A DNA stretch of 64,000 nucleotides from Ramlibacter sp. (GTDB lineage: Bacteria > Pseudomonadota > Gammaproteobacteria > Burkholderiales > Burkholderiaceae_C), in contig JACDFR010000006.1 of the NCBI GenBank assembly GCA_013815685.1, positions 54,244-118,243 of the forward strand. Direction: 5' to 3'. Made by a program: the position numbers and the translations under genes. This document shows positions 47,695 to 57,502 of this stretch, one piece after another (the stretch's first letter is position 1; every line of letters begins with the position of its first letter). The notes under the pieces were generated by a model, which did not search any database, was not told the origin of the DNA, and saw nothing but the letters and a program-made list of their open reading frames with translations.

Positions 47695-48726
47695 TTATTT
47701 GCGCCGCTCAAGGTTCTGTCCAAAAGCTTTGAGCGTTTGCGGCGGGACTTCTCCCACCGCCGTAAGCCACCAGTCCTGGATGCGCCGGGTCAGCGTCTGA
47801 GTCGCGCCACTGGCGAAGACACCTTCCTGGACGTGCCGCTGCCGGTCATAGGCTTCGACGAACAGCGACACGGCCGCCAATCCATCGGAAAATATCCACT
47901 GCATCGTGCCCTCGGGCACCGGCGCGGCAGTGCTTGGCCGCTTGTAGCAGCTGATCGGCTTAAAGCCCGGCACAGCCGCCTTGAGCTGCCAGCCCTCGGC
48001 ACCGGCGGTGGTCTTCACGGCCTCCGCCTTTTCGATGCGCCAGCCATCGGTGGCAGCCATCATCTGGCTGAGCTTGTCGATGCGCACCGGGGCATCGAGC
48101 TGCAGTTCGGAAAACGCAGCCTGCTCCAGAACGTTGTTCTCGGTGTCCAGCGTCTGGAGCTTTACCACCAGGCCCGTCTTTTTTTCGCTCCAGATGCGGT
48201 AGCCAAAGCGCAGATTGTCTTTTGGAGCGAGCTGCACGACGTCGGTTTCGAAGCCCGCGACCCGGTCGCCGCCGACTCGCCGCGCACCGTAGAACTCGGG
48301 GATGGAGGTTTCGCTGGACTTGAGCAAGTTGGGAAACAGCCCCAGCGACTCCCTCTTTTCCGTGCGCGCCACGCGGCTCTCGGGCAGGAAAGTGATGACT
48401 TCGTCATTGCGCCTGAAGGTGGACCGGGGCGCCCCCGTCAACGACTCCACCCGTTCAACCTGCAAATCGCCGTCGCAGGCATGCCAGATGCGGGCAGTGG
48501 ACATGCTGCCGGTATTGGACGACACGACAAACGTGCCCACATAGCTGCGAACGCGCGAGGCCTCGTGCATGCGCATCAGCCACTCGCTGATGCTGCGCTC
48601 GGCGTGCTGGCCCTGTATCAGCGTCCCCTGCTGGGCCGCAGGGGCGGCCTGTGCCGAGGCCAGGCTCGCGGCGCACAGGGCCCACAGCCCGGCGAGGATC
48701 AGCTTCGGCATCCCGGTATCTATCAT
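47695..48726 (-). CDS. rseB: Sigma-E regulatory protein RseB/MucB
   Basis: A 343-aa periplasmic protein with a signal peptide (LASAQA near residue 26). The MucB/RseB domain begins ISEWLMRMHEASRVRSYVGT, and a smaller C-terminal domain includes AEGWQLKAAVPGFKPISCYK and SDGLAAVSLFVEAYDR. RseB binds RseA and mislocalised LPS or lipoproteins to control release of sigma-E. It lies between rseA (15-base gap) and mucD. Confidence 0.92.
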   Translation of the reverse strand: MIDTGMPKLILAGLWALCAASLASAQAAPAAQQGTLIQGQHAERSISEWLMRMHEASRVRSYVGTFVVSSNTGSMSTARIWHACDGDLQVERVESLTGAPRSTFRRNDEVITFLPESRVARTEKRESLGLFPNLLKSSETSIPEFYGARRVGGDRVAGFETDVVQLAPKDNLRFGYRIWSEKKTGLVVKLQTLDTENNVLEQAAFSELQLDAPVRIDKLSQMMAATDGWRIEKAEAVKTTAGAEGWQLKAAVPGFKPISCYKRPSTAAPVPEGTMQWIFSDGLAAVSLFVEAYDRQRHVQEGVFASGATQTLTRRIQDWWLTAVGEVPPQTLKAFGQNLERRK

Positions 48727-48741
48727 TCGTCACGCACCGCC

Positions 48742-49320
48742 TCAGCGGCTGGGCCCTTCGAACGTGGCATTGCGCAGAAAACCCGCCGGCATCTGGAGCG
48801 CGGATGCGCCGCCGAGCTGGCGGTGCGCCGCAAGGAACTCGTCTAGCCGGGGGTCCCGGATCATCGCGCCACGCTCGCTGCCCGCAACGACGCTGGCACC
48901 CGCACCGGTTGCCAACTGGCCCTGTTCGGGCTTTCCTGCCAAGCCGCCCACGGCGGTCCAGCCAATTGCGGCGACGGCCGCGACAGATGCGAAGCCGGCG
49001 ACCAGCTTCCAGCGGAAGCTCGCATCATTCGCTGCTCCCTGCCTGGGTGCGGGCCGCACGCGAAGGCTGGGCTGCGGGACCGGGGCGATCCCTTGCTCTT
49101 GTTTCAGCTGCAACTGCAGCCGGTCCAGGAAAGCCGAGGGCATCGTCCCCGCGGCCATTTCGCCAGAGCGTAGCACCTCGCCGATAAGGTGATAGGTGTG
49201 CCAGGCCTCCCGCCCCGCTGCGGCGCCGGCGGCTGCCTCCACGCCGCGGGCCAGGGCCTCGCCACGCAATTGCCCGTCCACAAGGGCCGAAATCAGTTCC
49301 TGCGTTTGCATTTTTTCCAT
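48742..49320 (-). CDS. rseA: Anti-sigma-E factor RseA/MucA
   Basis: A 192-aa single-pass membrane anti-sigma factor. The N-terminal sigma-binding domain reads QELISALVDGQLRGEALARG and WHTYHLIGEVLRSGEMA, the membrane helix is WKLVAGFASVAAVAAIGWTA, and a short periplasmic tail follows. The ATG at 49320 is 31 bases after rpoE; ATG 49311 is also possible. It holds RpoE inactive until cut by proteases during envelope stress. Confidence 0.92.
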   Translation of the reverse strand: MEKMQTQELISALVDGQLRGEALARGVEAAAGAAAGREAWHTYHLIGEVLRSGEMAAGTMPSAFLDRLQLQLKQEQGIAPVPQPSLRVRPAPRQGAANDASFRWKLVAGFASVAAVAAIGWTAVGGLAGKPEQGQLATGAGASVVAGSERGAMIRDPRLDEFLAAHRQLGGASALQMPAGFLRNATFEGPSR

Positions 49321-49352
49321 CACGTCTGTCGCCCGTTCATTGCTCTGGTCGC

Positions 49353-49988
49353 CTACCAGCGCTTGCCCGACTGGTTCTCCAGCATGGGCTTGACCTTCGC
49401 CGAAATCGCCTCTCGCGCCCGGAATATCCGGGATCGCACCGTGCCAATCGGGCAATTCATCACTTCCGCTATCTCTTCATAGCTCAGCCCCTCGATCTCG
49501 CGCAGGGTTACCGCCTGGCGCAACTCCTCGGGCAGGGCTTCCATGGCCGAGTTGACCGTCGCCGCAATCTCCTTGGCGGCCAGCACCGTTTCCGGCGTTT
49601 CGGCGGTGGTTAGTTCGTTCTCCACCGCGGAAGTTTCATCTTCGTCGTCCCCACCCCCCCGCAACGCGCTTTCGGACACCGTGGGGTCGCGCTTGAGGTC
49701 CACCAGGGCTTTCTTGGCAGTATTGACGGCAATCCGGTACAACCAGGTGTAGAACTGCGCCTCGCCGCGAAACTGCGCCAGCGCCCGATAGGCCCGGATA
49801 AATGTTTCCTGGGCGACATCTTCGACCAGATCCGTATCGCGCACCATGCGGCCAATCAGGCGCTCGATCCGGCGCTGGTATTTCAGCACCAGCAGCTCGA
49901 ACGCTTTTTGGTCGCCCGCAACCGTGCGTTCGACCAGCATCAGGTCGGTATCGGCAGCCGAGGGGGATTCGAAGGGCGCTTTTGTCAT
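49353..49988 (-). CDS. rpoE: RNA polymerase sigma factor RpoE (AlgU type)
   Basis: ECF sigma factor, 211 aa. Region 2 is seen in FELLVLKYQRRIERLIGRMV and DVAQETFIRAYRAL with FYTWLYRIAVN. Region 4 is seen in ALPEELRQAVTLREIEGLSY and CPIGTVRSRIFRAREAI. The ATG overlaps the stop of the YgfX-like gene upstream (ATGA). It is followed by its anti-sigma genes and mucD, the canonical envelope-stress module, here directly downstream of the fatty acid synthesis genes. Confidence 0.95.
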   Translation of the reverse strand: MTKAPFESPSAADTDLMLVERTVAGDQKAFELLVLKYQRRIERLIGRMVRDTDLVEDVAQETFIRAYRALAQFRGEAQFYTWLYRIAVNTAKKALVDLKRDPTVSESALRGGGDDEDETSAVENELTTAETPETVLAAKEIAATVNSAMEALPEELRQAVTLREIEGLSYEEIAEVMNCPIGTVRSRIFRAREAISAKVKPMLENQSGKRW

Positions 49989-50440
49989 GGGTTCGCTTGC
50001 GCGGATGGGTCCGGCCGCAGCGCTTGCGGTCTGGCGCGCGAATATACAGCACGGCGCAGGTCCGGCCAGCGTTCCAGGTGCTTGGCGCGCTCGATCCACA
50101 GCCAGTGTGACGCACTTTCACCCCTCCAGCGCAGCAAGAGCCAATGCTGGAGGTCCAGGCTGACTTCCAGCATGCCGCGATCGCTTTGTCCCGCCGCCAG
50201 CCAGTTCCAGCCTTCGCCGTCCCAATGAAGCACCCCGTGCGGCGCCCGCCACCACTTCCAGGCGGCGCACCACCCGGCCAGCACCAGCAGCGCTGCCGCG
50301 GCCAGCCTCCACCTCGAGCCCGGCACCTGGCCGGACCAAAGGACAACAGCGGCGACACCCATCAACCACATCCCCAGCTGTAGCCACGCCGCAAAATGCG
50401 AACGCCCCACCGGATAACTCACCGATGGGGCGCTGTGCAT
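49985..50440 (-). CDS. Small membrane protein, YgfX-like
   Basis: A 151-aa protein with two adjacent membrane helices (AWLQLGMWLMGVAAVVLWSG and LAAAALLVLAGWCAAWKWW) and a short basic, Trp-rich soluble end. This layout and its place before rpoE recall YgfX-family proteins, but similarity is only topological as far as I can see, so function is unassigned. It overlaps rpoE by four bases and follows fabF by 44 bases. Confidence 0.65.
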   Translation of the reverse strand: MHSAPSVSYPVGRSHFAAWLQLGMWLMGVAAVVLWSGQVPGSRWRLAAAALLVLAGWCAAWKWWRAPHGVLHWDGEGWNWLAAGQSDRGMLEVSLDLQHWLLLRWRGESASHWLWIERAKHLERWPDLRRAVYSRARPQALRPDPSAQANP

Positions 50441-50484
50441 GGATGGCCCGATGTCAAGATTGGCTGAACCCCGAGGAATCGGCG

Positions 50485-51732
50485 TTAGCGAAGACGCCTG
50501 AAGACCAAAGTACCATTGGTTCCGCCGAAACCGAAGTTGTTTTTCATCGCGACGTCAATCTTCATGTCGCGCCCGGTATTGGCGCAGTAGTCCAGGTCGC
50601 ACTGAGGATCCTGGTTGAAGATATTGATCGTCGGTGGGCTTTTCTGCTCGTGCAAAGCAAGCACGGTGAAAACCGACTCGATTCCGCCCGCACCGCCGAG
50701 CAAGTGGCCTGTCATCGATTTGGTGGAATTCACCACTGCGGTTTTGGCCGAGTGGCCCAAGGCGGCCTTGATCGCCTCGCTCTCGTTGAGGTCACCCAGC
50801 GGCGTCGACGTTCCGTGGGCGTTGAGGTAATCGATCTCATCCGCGTTGATGCCGGCGTTGCGCATCGCATTGACCATGGCCCGGCGCGGGCCATCGACGT
50901 TCGGGGCGGTCATGTGATAGGCGTCGGCGCTCATGCCGAAGCCCGCAAGCTCAGCGTAAACCTTGGCGCCCCTGGCCTTGGCATGCTCGAACTCCTCGAG
51001 CACCAGGACGCCGCCGCCCTCGCCCAGGACGAAACCGTCCCGGTCCTTGTCCCAGGGACGCGAGGCGGTCTTCGGATCTTCGTTGCGCGTCGACAAGGCA
51101 CGCGCCGCGGCAAAACCCCCGATGCCCAGCGGCGAAATCGCGGATTCCGCGCCCCCGGCGACCATCACGTCAGCGTCGCCCGATTCGATCATTCGGGCCG
51201 ACAGCCCGATCGCATGCAGCCCGGTCGTACAGGCCGTGACCACGGCGATGTTCGGGCCCTTGAAGCCGTATTTGATCGACACATGGCCCGAGATCATGTT
51301 GATGATGGAGGCGGGCACGAAAAAAGGCGAGATGCGGCGAGCCCCGCGGCTCGTCAGCTCGGAATGGGTCACCTCGATCATCGGAAGGCCCCCGATGCCC
51401 GCGCCAATATTGCAGCCTATGCGGCTCGACAATTCGTCGCCCAGGTCTTCGCCGGTGGGCAGCCCGCTGTCCGCCACCGCCTGGCAGGCCGCGGCCAATC
51501 CCAGGTGGATGAAGCGGTCCATATGGCGGGCTTCCTTCTGGGGGATGTACTCGGCGATGTCGAAACCCTTGACCTCGCCCGCGAATTTGCAGGCAAAACT
51601 GGCCGCATCGAACTGGGTGATGAAATCGATGCCGGGCTTGCCCGCCAGCAGGTTGGCCCACGATTCGGCCACGGTGTTGCCCACCGGGCTCACGCAGCCC
51701 AGGCCGGTGACTACGACTCGCCGTCTAGACAT
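50485..51732 (-). CDS. fabF: Beta-ketoacyl-ACP synthase II
   Basis: Elongating condensing enzyme of type II fatty acid synthesis, 415 aa. Catalytic Cys in VVTACTTGLHAIG, His in NAHGTSTPLGD and KSMTGHLLGGAGG. GGAGG lies just before ATG 51732; the frame upstream is not supported. It follows acpP across a 91-base gap with a strong stem-loop. Confidence 0.96.
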   Translation of the reverse strand: MSRRRVVVTGLGCVSPVGNTVAESWANLLAGKPGIDFITQFDAASFACKFAGEVKGFDIAEYIPQKEARHMDRFIHLGLAAACQAVADSGLPTGEDLGDELSSRIGCNIGAGIGGLPMIEVTHSELTSRGARRISPFFVPASIINMISGHVSIKYGFKGPNIAVVTACTTGLHAIGLSARMIESGDADVMVAGGAESAISPLGIGGFAAARALSTRNEDPKTASRPWDKDRDGFVLGEGGGVLVLEEFEHAKARGAKVYAELAGFGMSADAYHMTAPNVDGPRRAMVNAMRNAGINADEIDYLNAHGTSTPLGDLNESEAIKAALGHSAKTAVVNSTKSMTGHLLGGAGGIESVFTVLALHEQKSPPTINIFNQDPQCDLDYCANTGRDMKIDVAMKNNFGFGGTNGTLVFRRLR

Positions 51733-51753
51733 GGCGCCTCCACGAAAGCCGCT

Positions 51754-51772
51754 GGGCCGGCGGCGCCGGCCC
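51754..51772 (-). other. GC stem-loop in the acpP-fabF gap
   Basis: GGGCCGGC and GCCGGCCC form a perfect eight-base stem with a three-base loop about 20 bases before the fabF ATG. No T run follows, so it is not an intrinsic terminator. It could protect the abundant acpP mRNA or reduce fabF translation relative to acpP. Confidence 0.4.
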
Positions 51773-51823
51773 ACGAGGGCGCCGAACTTGCTCAATACGG
51801 AACTTCACTGCGCTCATGCGCTA

Positions 51824-52162
<339 letters not shown>

Positions 52163-52909
52163 TCAGGACATGTACATGCCGCCGTTGACGTGGATCTCCT
52201 GCCCGGTCACATAGCCTGCTCGCGGTGAGGCAAGGAACGCCACCGCATGCGCTATGTCGGCCGCCTTGCCCAGGTGCCCCACGGGAATCTGCCCCAGCAA
52301 CGCCTTGTACTGGTCTTCCGGCAACCCGGCCGTCATGTCTGTCTCGATGAATCCAGGCGCCACACAGTTGACGGTGATGCCCCTGCTGGCGAGTTCGCGG
52401 GCAAGAGCGCGCGTCATCCCGGCGACTCCGGCTTTCGCCGCGGCATAGTTGGCCTGGCCGGGATTGCCCGTTGCTCCAACGACGGAAGTAATGCTGATGA
52501 TGCGGCCGTAGCGCTGCTTCATCATGCCGCGCATCACGGCCTGGCTCATACGAAACACGGCCTTCAGGTTGGTGTCCAGCACCGCATCCCAATCCTCATC
52601 CTTCAACCGCATGGCCAGCGTGTCGCGGGTGATGCCCGCATTATTGACCAGCACGTGCAAGCCGCCTCCCTCGCGTACGATCGTGTCGATCAATGCCTGA
52701 GCGGCGCCGACGTCGTTCACGTCGAGCACAGCGCCCCGGCAGCCGGCATGGGGGGACAGCGAATGGCCGATCCGGGCGGCGCCCTCATCGGTCGTCGCCG
52801 TGCCTATGACCTTGAGCCCGCACTGGGCCAGTTCAAGCGCGATTGCAGCGCCGATGCCCCGCGAAGCGCCGGTCACCAGCGCTACTTGACCTTCGAAACC
52901 GGAAGTCAT
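52163..52909 (-). CDS. fabG: 3-oxoacyl-ACP reductase
   Basis: NADPH-dependent SDR enzyme (248 aa) that reduces 3-ketoacyl-ACP. The cofactor motif is ALVTGASRGIGAAIALEL, with NNAGITRD, catalytic Ser in ISITSVVGATGNPGQ and Tyr-Lys in YAAAKAGVAG. It overlaps fabD by four bases. Confidence 0.96.
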   Translation of the reverse strand: MTSGFEGQVALVTGASRGIGAAIALELAQCGLKVIGTATTDEGAARIGHSLSPHAGCRGAVLDVNDVGAAQALIDTIVREGGGLHVLVNNAGITRDTLAMRLKDEDWDAVLDTNLKAVFRMSQAVMRGMMKQRYGRIISITSVVGATGNPGQANYAAAKAGVAGMTRALARELASRGITVNCVAPGFIETDMTAGLPEDQYKALLGQIPVGHLGKAADIAHAVAFLASPRAGYVTGQEIHVNGGMYMS

Positions 52910-53856
52910 GCCAGCAGCCCTTTCGCTTCGGCGAGCGTTGCCATGTCATAGAGGGCGATGCCGCTCAGGTCGTGGTCTATGCGCTTGACCATTTTGGCAA
53001 GGACCTTGCCGGGGCCGCACTCGACCAGGGTGGCGATGCCGCGCGACTTGATGGCCCGCACGCTTTCGACCCAGCGCACCGGACCGAACGCCTGCTCGTA
53101 GAGGGCCGCGCGAATGCGGTCAGGTTCGGTTTCGACCTTGACCTCTACGTTGTTGATCACCGGGATCTGCGGCGCCGCGAACGTAATGGCTGCAAGTTTT
53201 TCCCTGAGCTTTTCGGCGGCGGGCTGCATCAGGCTCGAATGGAACGGCGCCGACACCGTCAGCGGCAAAGCCCGCTTGGCGCCCGCAGCCATGAGCAATT
53301 CGCAGGCCCTGTCGACGGCAGCCTTGCTGCCGGCGATCACCGTCTGCGCCGGATCGTTGAAGTTCACCGCTTCGACCACTTCGAGAGTGTTGACGCCGAA
53401 ACCGCGCACGGCCTGGGCGCAGCCTTCGATGACCTGTTGCGCCCCGAGGCCAAGGATGGCCACCATGGTCCCGGCCCCGACCGGCACCGCCTCCTGCATG
53501 GCCTGGGCGCGATAGCGCACCAGGGGCGCGGCTTGCGCCAGTGTCAGGACGCCCGAGGCCACAAGCGAGGAGTACTCGCCGAGCGAGTGGCCGGCGACGA
53601 CGGCCGGGACGGCGCCGCCCTCGGCGCGCCAGGCGCGATAAGCCGCGACGCCTGCTATGAGCATCACAGGCTGGCTGTTGGTGGTCAGCGCCAGGGCTTC
53701 TTTCGGACCTTCGCGGATCAGCTTGCCAATGTCCTCCCCCATGGCGTCGGCCGCTTCCTGGAGCGTCTGCATCACGGCGGGGTGGTCACCCCAGCCATTC
53801 AACATGCCAACCGACTGCGAACCCTGGCCGGGAAAGACGAATGCGAAGGATTTCAT
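52906..53856 (-). CDS. fabD: Malonyl-CoA:ACP transacylase
   Basis: Loads malonate onto AcpP; 316 aa. FVFPGQGSQSVGML starts the protein, and the catalytic Ser is in VVAGHSLGEYSSLVASG, with the substrate Arg in LVRYRAQAMQEAVP and the His in VSAPFHSSLM. Its stop overlaps the fabG start. Confidence 0.96.
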   Translation of the reverse strand: MKSFAFVFPGQGSQSVGMLNGWGDHPAVMQTLQEAADAMGEDIGKLIREGPKEALALTTNSQPVMLIAGVAAYRAWRAEGGAVPAVVAGHSLGEYSSLVASGVLTLAQAAPLVRYRAQAMQEAVPVGAGTMVAILGLGAQQVIEGCAQAVRGFGVNTLEVVEAVNFNDPAQTVIAGSKAAVDRACELLMAAGAKRALPLTVSAPFHSSLMQPAAEKLREKLAAITFAAPQIPVINNVEVKVETEPDRIRAALYEQAFGPVRWVESVRAIKSRGIATLVECGPGKVLAKMVKRIDHDLSGIALYDMATLAEAKGLLA

Positions 53857-53901
53857 GCTCGTTATCCAAATGAAACTGAAGTGACGGCAGCTGGTATTGC
53901 G

Positions 53902-54879
53902 CTAGAAGTCCAGCAGGACGGCGCCCCAGGTGAATCCCCCGCCCACGCCTTCGAGCATGACCGTGTCACCCTTCTTGATCTTGCCGCTGCGCACGGAGAC
54001 GTCCAGCGCCAGCGGGATCGATGCCGCGGACGTGTTGCCGTGCTCGTCGACGGTGACGACCAGCTTGTCCATCGGCAGTTTCAGCTTCCTGGCCGTTCCC
54101 TGCATGATGCGTATGTTGGCCTGGTGCGGAATCAGCCAGTCGATGTCGGCCTCGGTTTTTCCGGCCTTTGCCAGCGCGGCGCGAGCCGCATCCTCAAGCA
54201 CGCCCACCGCCAGCTTGAAGACGGCCTGTCCGTCCATCTTGAGAAGGGGATCACCCAGGATCCGCCCGCCCGAAACAGTTCCCGGAACACAAAGAATGCC
54301 CACGTGCTTCCCGTCGGCGTGCAGATCGCTCGCCAGGATGCCTGGCGTGTCCGACGCCTGCAGCACCACCGCGCCTGCGCCATCGCCGAACAGCACGCAG
54401 GTGCCGCGGTCATTGAAATCGAGAATGCGGGAAAACACTTCGGCGCCCACAACAAGCGCATTGGTGGCGGCGCCAGTCCTGATCATCGAATCAGCGACGG
54501 TGAGCGCGTACACGAAGCCGCTGCACACCGCCTGGACGTCGAAGGCCGCGCAGCCTCCCACGCCCAACTTATGCTGCAGGATGCACGCCGCCGAGGGAAA
54601 AATCATGTCCGGCGTGGACGTCGCGACGATGATGAGATCGATGTCGCTTGCGCGCATGCCCGCCGCCTCCAGCGCCTGGCGGGCCGCATGAGCGCCCAGG
54701 TCACTGGCACTGACTTCAGGCGCGGCGAAATGGCGCGCCCGGATCCCGGTCCGCTCGACGATCCACTGGTCGGATGTCTCTACGCCCCTGGCTGCGAGTT
54801 CGGCGGCCAGGTCGGCATTGGTCACCCGGCGCGCCGGCAGATGGCTGCCCGTACCGGTGATGCGCGAATATGGTTTCAT
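53902..54879 (-). CDS. fabH: Beta-ketoacyl-ACP synthase III
   Basis: Starts fatty acid synthesis from acetyl-CoA and malonyl-ACP; 325 aa. Cys in [19 protein letters not shown], His in [12 protein letters not shown] and Asn in [15 protein letters not shown] form the catalytic triad. Only three bases separate it from plsX upstream, so co-translation is likely. Confidence 0.96.
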   Translation of the reverse strand: MKPYSRITGTGSHLPARRVTNADLAAELAARGVETSDQWIVERTGIRARHFAAPEVSASDLGAHAARQALEAAGMRASDIDLIIVATSTPDMIFPSAACILQHKLGVGGCAAFDVQAVCSGFVYALTVADSMIRTGAATNALVVGAEVFSRILDFNDRGTCVLFGDGAGAVVLQASDTPGILASDLHADGKHVGILCVPGTVSGGRILGDPLLKMDGQAVFKLAVGVLEDAARAALAKAGKTEADIDWLIPHQANIRIMQGTARKLKLPMDKLVVTVDEHGNTSAASIPLALDVSVRSGKIKKGDTVMLEGVGGGFTWGAVLLDF

Positions 54880-54882
54880 CGG

Positions 54883-55926
54883 TCAGGCGACGACGTCGAG
54901 CGGCGATGTATCGGCTTCGCACGCCAGCAAGGGCCTGGCATGTGCAATGCGCGCTTGGACGCGATCAAGCAAGTTGTTACGGGCCGCATCATACGCGCGG
55001 TTCAAGGCCTGCTCAAAAGCAAACGCATCGGCTGAACCATGGCTCTTGAAGACCAGCCCGCGCAGTCCCAGCAAGGCGGCACCGTTGTAGCGCCGGTAGT
55101 CGACTCGGTTCTTGAACGCTGATAGCACCGGATAGACAGCAATTGCCGCAAGTTTGGTCAGGGCATTGCGTGAAAATTCTTCCTTGAGAAAGCCCCCGAT
55201 CATCGCTGCCAAGCCTTCGCTGGTCTTGAGGGCGACGTTTCCGACAAAACCGTCGCAGACCACGATATCGGTTGTGCCCTTGAATATATCGTTGCCCTCG
55301 ACGTTCCCGTAGAAATTCAGATCGCCTGAGTTGCCGGCCGCTCTCAGCAGTTCGCCCGCCTTTTTGATCATTTCGCTGCCTTTGATGGCCTCTTCGCCGA
55401 TATTCAAGAGCCCGACCGACGGCGCATCGACATGCTTGAGGGCGGACACCAGGGCCGATCCCATCACCGCGAACTGAAGCAAGTGCTGCTCGGTACAGTC
55501 GACATTGGCGCCCAGATCCAGCACCGTCGTGGCGGAGCCCTTGGCGTTGGGGAGCGGATAGGCGATGGCGGGCCTGTCGATCCCGTCCACCGTCTTGAGC
55601 AGGTAGCGCGCCAGGGCCATCAGCGCGCCGGTGTTGCCGGCCGACACCGCCGCCTGGGCGTTGCCGTCCTTGACCTGCTGAATGGCCACCCGCATCGACG
55701 AGTCCTTCTTGCGGCGCAGCGCCGCTTCGACCGAATCGTCCATGGCAATCACTTCCGACGCATGTACGACGCGTGCCCGAGGGTGGCTCAGAGTGCCCAG
55801 GCTCGTCTGAGCGCCAACCAGCAGCAACTGCGCATCGGGGTGGCGCTCCAGGAACTGGCGGCACGCGGCGAGCGTGACAGCCGGGCCATGGTCACCGCCC
55901 ATGCAATCGACAGCCAAAGTAGTCAT
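54883..55926 (-). CDS. plsX: Phosphate acyltransferase PlsX
   Basis: Makes acyl-phosphate from acyl-ACP for phospholipid synthesis; 347 aa, normal length. It starts [20 protein letters not shown] and has the conserved [28 protein letters not shown] and [16 protein letters not shown] segments. The ATG lies 30 bases after a terminator hairpin that separates it from rpmF. Confidence 0.95.
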   Translation of the reverse strand: MTTLAVDCMGGDHGPAVTLAACRQFLERHPDAQLLLVGAQTSLGTLSHPRARVVHASEVIAMDDSVEAALRRKKDSSMRVAIQQVKDGNAQAAVSAGNTGALMALARYLLKTVDGIDRPAIAYPLPNAKGSATTVLDLGANVDCTEQHLLQFAVMGSALVSALKHVDAPSVGLLNIGEEAIKGSEMIKKAGELLRAAGNSGDLNFYGNVEGNDIFKGTTDIVVCDGFVGNVALKTSEGLAAMIGGFLKEEFSRNALTKLAAIAVYPVLSAFKNRVDYRRYNGAALLGLRGLVFKSHGSADAFAFEQALNRAYDAARNNLLDRVQARIAHARPLLACEADTSPLDVVA

Positions 55927-55955
55927 GGCCTAAATGTAGAGCGAATTCGACCGCC

Positions 55956-55993
55956 AAAAAAACAAAGGCCCGCACTGCGCCGCAGCGGGGCCT
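55956..55993 (-). terminator. Intrinsic terminator between rpmF and plsX
   Basis: On the minus strand AGGCCC...GGGCCT (about 55993-55966) encloses a second helix GCTGC/GCAGT with small bulges, followed by TTTGTTTTTTT (55966-55956). It lies within the otherwise co-oriented rpmF-plsX pair, 30 bases before the plsX start, so it may limit read-through from rpmF into the lipid genes. Confidence 0.65.
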
Positions 55994-56014
55994 GGTAGTC
56001 GAAGTCAACCTCGG

Positions 56015-56197
56015 TCAGGCTTCGTTTTTCGTTTTCAGCACCTTGCGGCCCCGATAAAAGCCGGTAGGGCTGATGTGGTGACGCAGATGCGTTTCGCCCG
56101 TAGTCGGTTCCACAGCGATGCCGGGCACCACGAGCGCATTGTGCGAGCGGTGCATGCCGCGCTTGGAAGGCGATTTCTTGTTCTGCTGAACGGCCAT
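56015..56197 (-). CDS. rpmF: Ribosomal protein bL32
   Basis: A 60-aa basic large-subunit protein with the family start [20 protein letters not shown] and the usual [12 protein letters not shown] end. ATG 56197 is preceded by AGGAGCCC. It lies between yceD and plsX, the classical yceD-rpmF-plsX order. The zinc-ligand cysteines found in some L32 proteins are absent, as in other Cys-free bL32 forms. Confidence 0.97.
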   Translation of the reverse strand: MAVQQNKKSPSKRGMHRSHNALVVPGIAVEPTTGETHLRHHISPTGFYRGRKVLKTKNEA

Positions 56198-56313
56198 GAT
56201 GGGCTCCTGATTCGAAGCGCCTTGCACATCGCGCAAGGCAGCTAAAGGTTAGATACGCTGGGGTACGCGCAGCCTCGATCCCGATCGGAGGGGCCGCTGA
56301 TGCGAAGCCCGTG

Positions 56314-56319
56314 ATTATA
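56314..56319 (-). promoter_or_regulatory. TATAAT -10 element for rpmF
   Basis: A perfect TATAAT occurs on the minus strand just past the yceD stop (56327), about 115 bases before the rpmF start. The matching -35 region is poor, so an activator or an extended -10 may be needed. It gives rpmF a possible promoter independent of yceD. Confidence 0.4.
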
Positions 56320-56326
56320 GCCCATG

Positions 56327-56872
56327 CTAGTTTTTCCGCTCCCTGAGCTTGCCCAGAAGGGCAAACGGATTCTCGCGGCCGGCGGCCGGGTCCTCGAATT
56401 CCGCATCGGCGGCGGCCAGCTGCACAGGCTCGGGACATATCTCGTGGCGCGGGGCCAGGGGCAGCTCCATGAGCAGTTCGTCCTCGACCAGTTCCACCAG
56501 GTCGAAGCTGCGGCTCAGTGCAAGTACGTCCTCTTCCGATTGCTCATCCTGCGCCGCGGCCATGTCCTCGTCCGGCACGAACCGGAAAGACCGCTTCACC
56601 ACAACCGCCACGTCCACCGGCGCCAGGCATCGCTGGCAGGTCAGGGGCAGGACGGCATCGACCGTCATATGCAGCCAGATTTCCGGATGAACATGCCGCG
56701 GGTTACGCAGCTCTCCCGCGGCCGACCAAGTCACCGGCGATGCCGCGCCGCGCCCCTGCGTCTCGGTCATCAGGCGTTCGAAGTCCTGCGCCGGTACCTG
56801 GCCGCTGATGGCCCCCGCGTCCTCGGCAAAGCCCTTCGCATCGAGACGGCGGGCGGCAAACTCTCTGCTCAT
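56327..56872 (-). CDS. YceD family protein (DUF177)
   Basis: A 181-aa protein with the DUF177 signature LTCQRCLAPVDVAVVVKRSFRF, including the CxxC pair, and an acidic segment (DEDMAAAQDEQSEED) before DLVELVEDELLMELPLAPRH. Family members are linked to 23S rRNA or ribosome biogenesis in plants and bacteria, and the gene is nearly always next to rpmF. It is divergent from maf; only 24 bases separate the two start codons. Confidence 0.9.
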   Translation of the reverse strand: MSREFAARRLDAKGFAEDAGAISGQVPAQDFERLMTETQGRGAASPVTWSAAGELRNPRHVHPEIWLHMTVDAVLPLTCQRCLAPVDVAVVVKRSFRFVPDEDMAAAQDEQSEEDVLALSRSFDLVELVEDELLMELPLAPRHEICPEPVQLAAADAEFEDPAAGRENPFALLGKLRERKN

Positions 56873-56896
56873 GCAGCCAGTGTAAGAGAATCGGGC

Positions 56897-57502
56897 ATGT
56901 CCGAGTCTCCCTTCGTTCCCGCCACCCGCCCGCTCGTCCTGGGGTCGAGCTCGAGATACCGGCGCGAGCTGCTTTCGCGGTTGCGGCTCCCGTTCGAAAT
57001 TGCGGTGCCGGACGTGGACGAGACCCCGGGCCTGCGCGAATTACCGCCCGATCTCGCCTTGCGGCTGGCGCTGGCCAAGGCCCGGGCCGTCGCCGCACGC
57101 TTTCCGCGCGCCGTGGTCATCGGCTCCGATCAGGTCGCCGACCTGGACGGTGAACCGATGGGCAAGCCCGGCACGCATGAAAACGCCGTGGCGCAGCTGC
57201 GGCGGATGCGCGGCCGCTCGGTTGTCTTTCAGACCGCGGTCGCGGTGGTATGTGCCGCAAGCGGATTCGAGCAACTCGAGCTGGCGCCGGTGCACGTGCG
57301 ATTCCGGCAACTCAGCGATGAAGAAATCCAGGCCTACCTCGACGCCGAGCAGCCTTATGACTGCGCCGGCAGCGCTCGCAGCGAAGGCCTGGGCATTGCG
57401 CTGCTCGATGCCATCGAAAGCGACGATCCCACCGCGCTGGTCGGCCTTCCCCTCATACGCACTTGCCGCATGCTCCGGGCTGCGGGCCTGAAAGTACTGT
57501 GA
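56897..57502 (+). CDS. Maf-family nucleotide pyrophosphatase (YceF type)
   Basis: A 201-aa house-cleaning enzyme. It begins RPLVLGSSSRYRRELLSRLR and has VVIGSDQVADLDGEPMGKPG, where the SDQ form is typical of the YceF/Maf-2 subfamily (m7GTP pyrophosphatase in E. coli) rather than the dTTP/UTP type. Its place next to yceD-rpmF supports that subfamily. Its stop codon shares a base with the next gene's ATG. Confidence 0.9.
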   Translation: MSESPFVPATRPLVLGSSSRYRRELLSRLRLPFEIAVPDVDETPGLRELPPDLALRLALAKARAVAARFPRAVVIGSDQVADLDGEPMGKPGTHENAVAQLRRMRGRSVVFQTAVAVVCAASGFEQLELAPVHVRFRQLSDEEIQAYLDAEQPYDCAGSARSEGLGIALLDAIESDDPTALVGLPLIRTCRMLRAAGLKVL

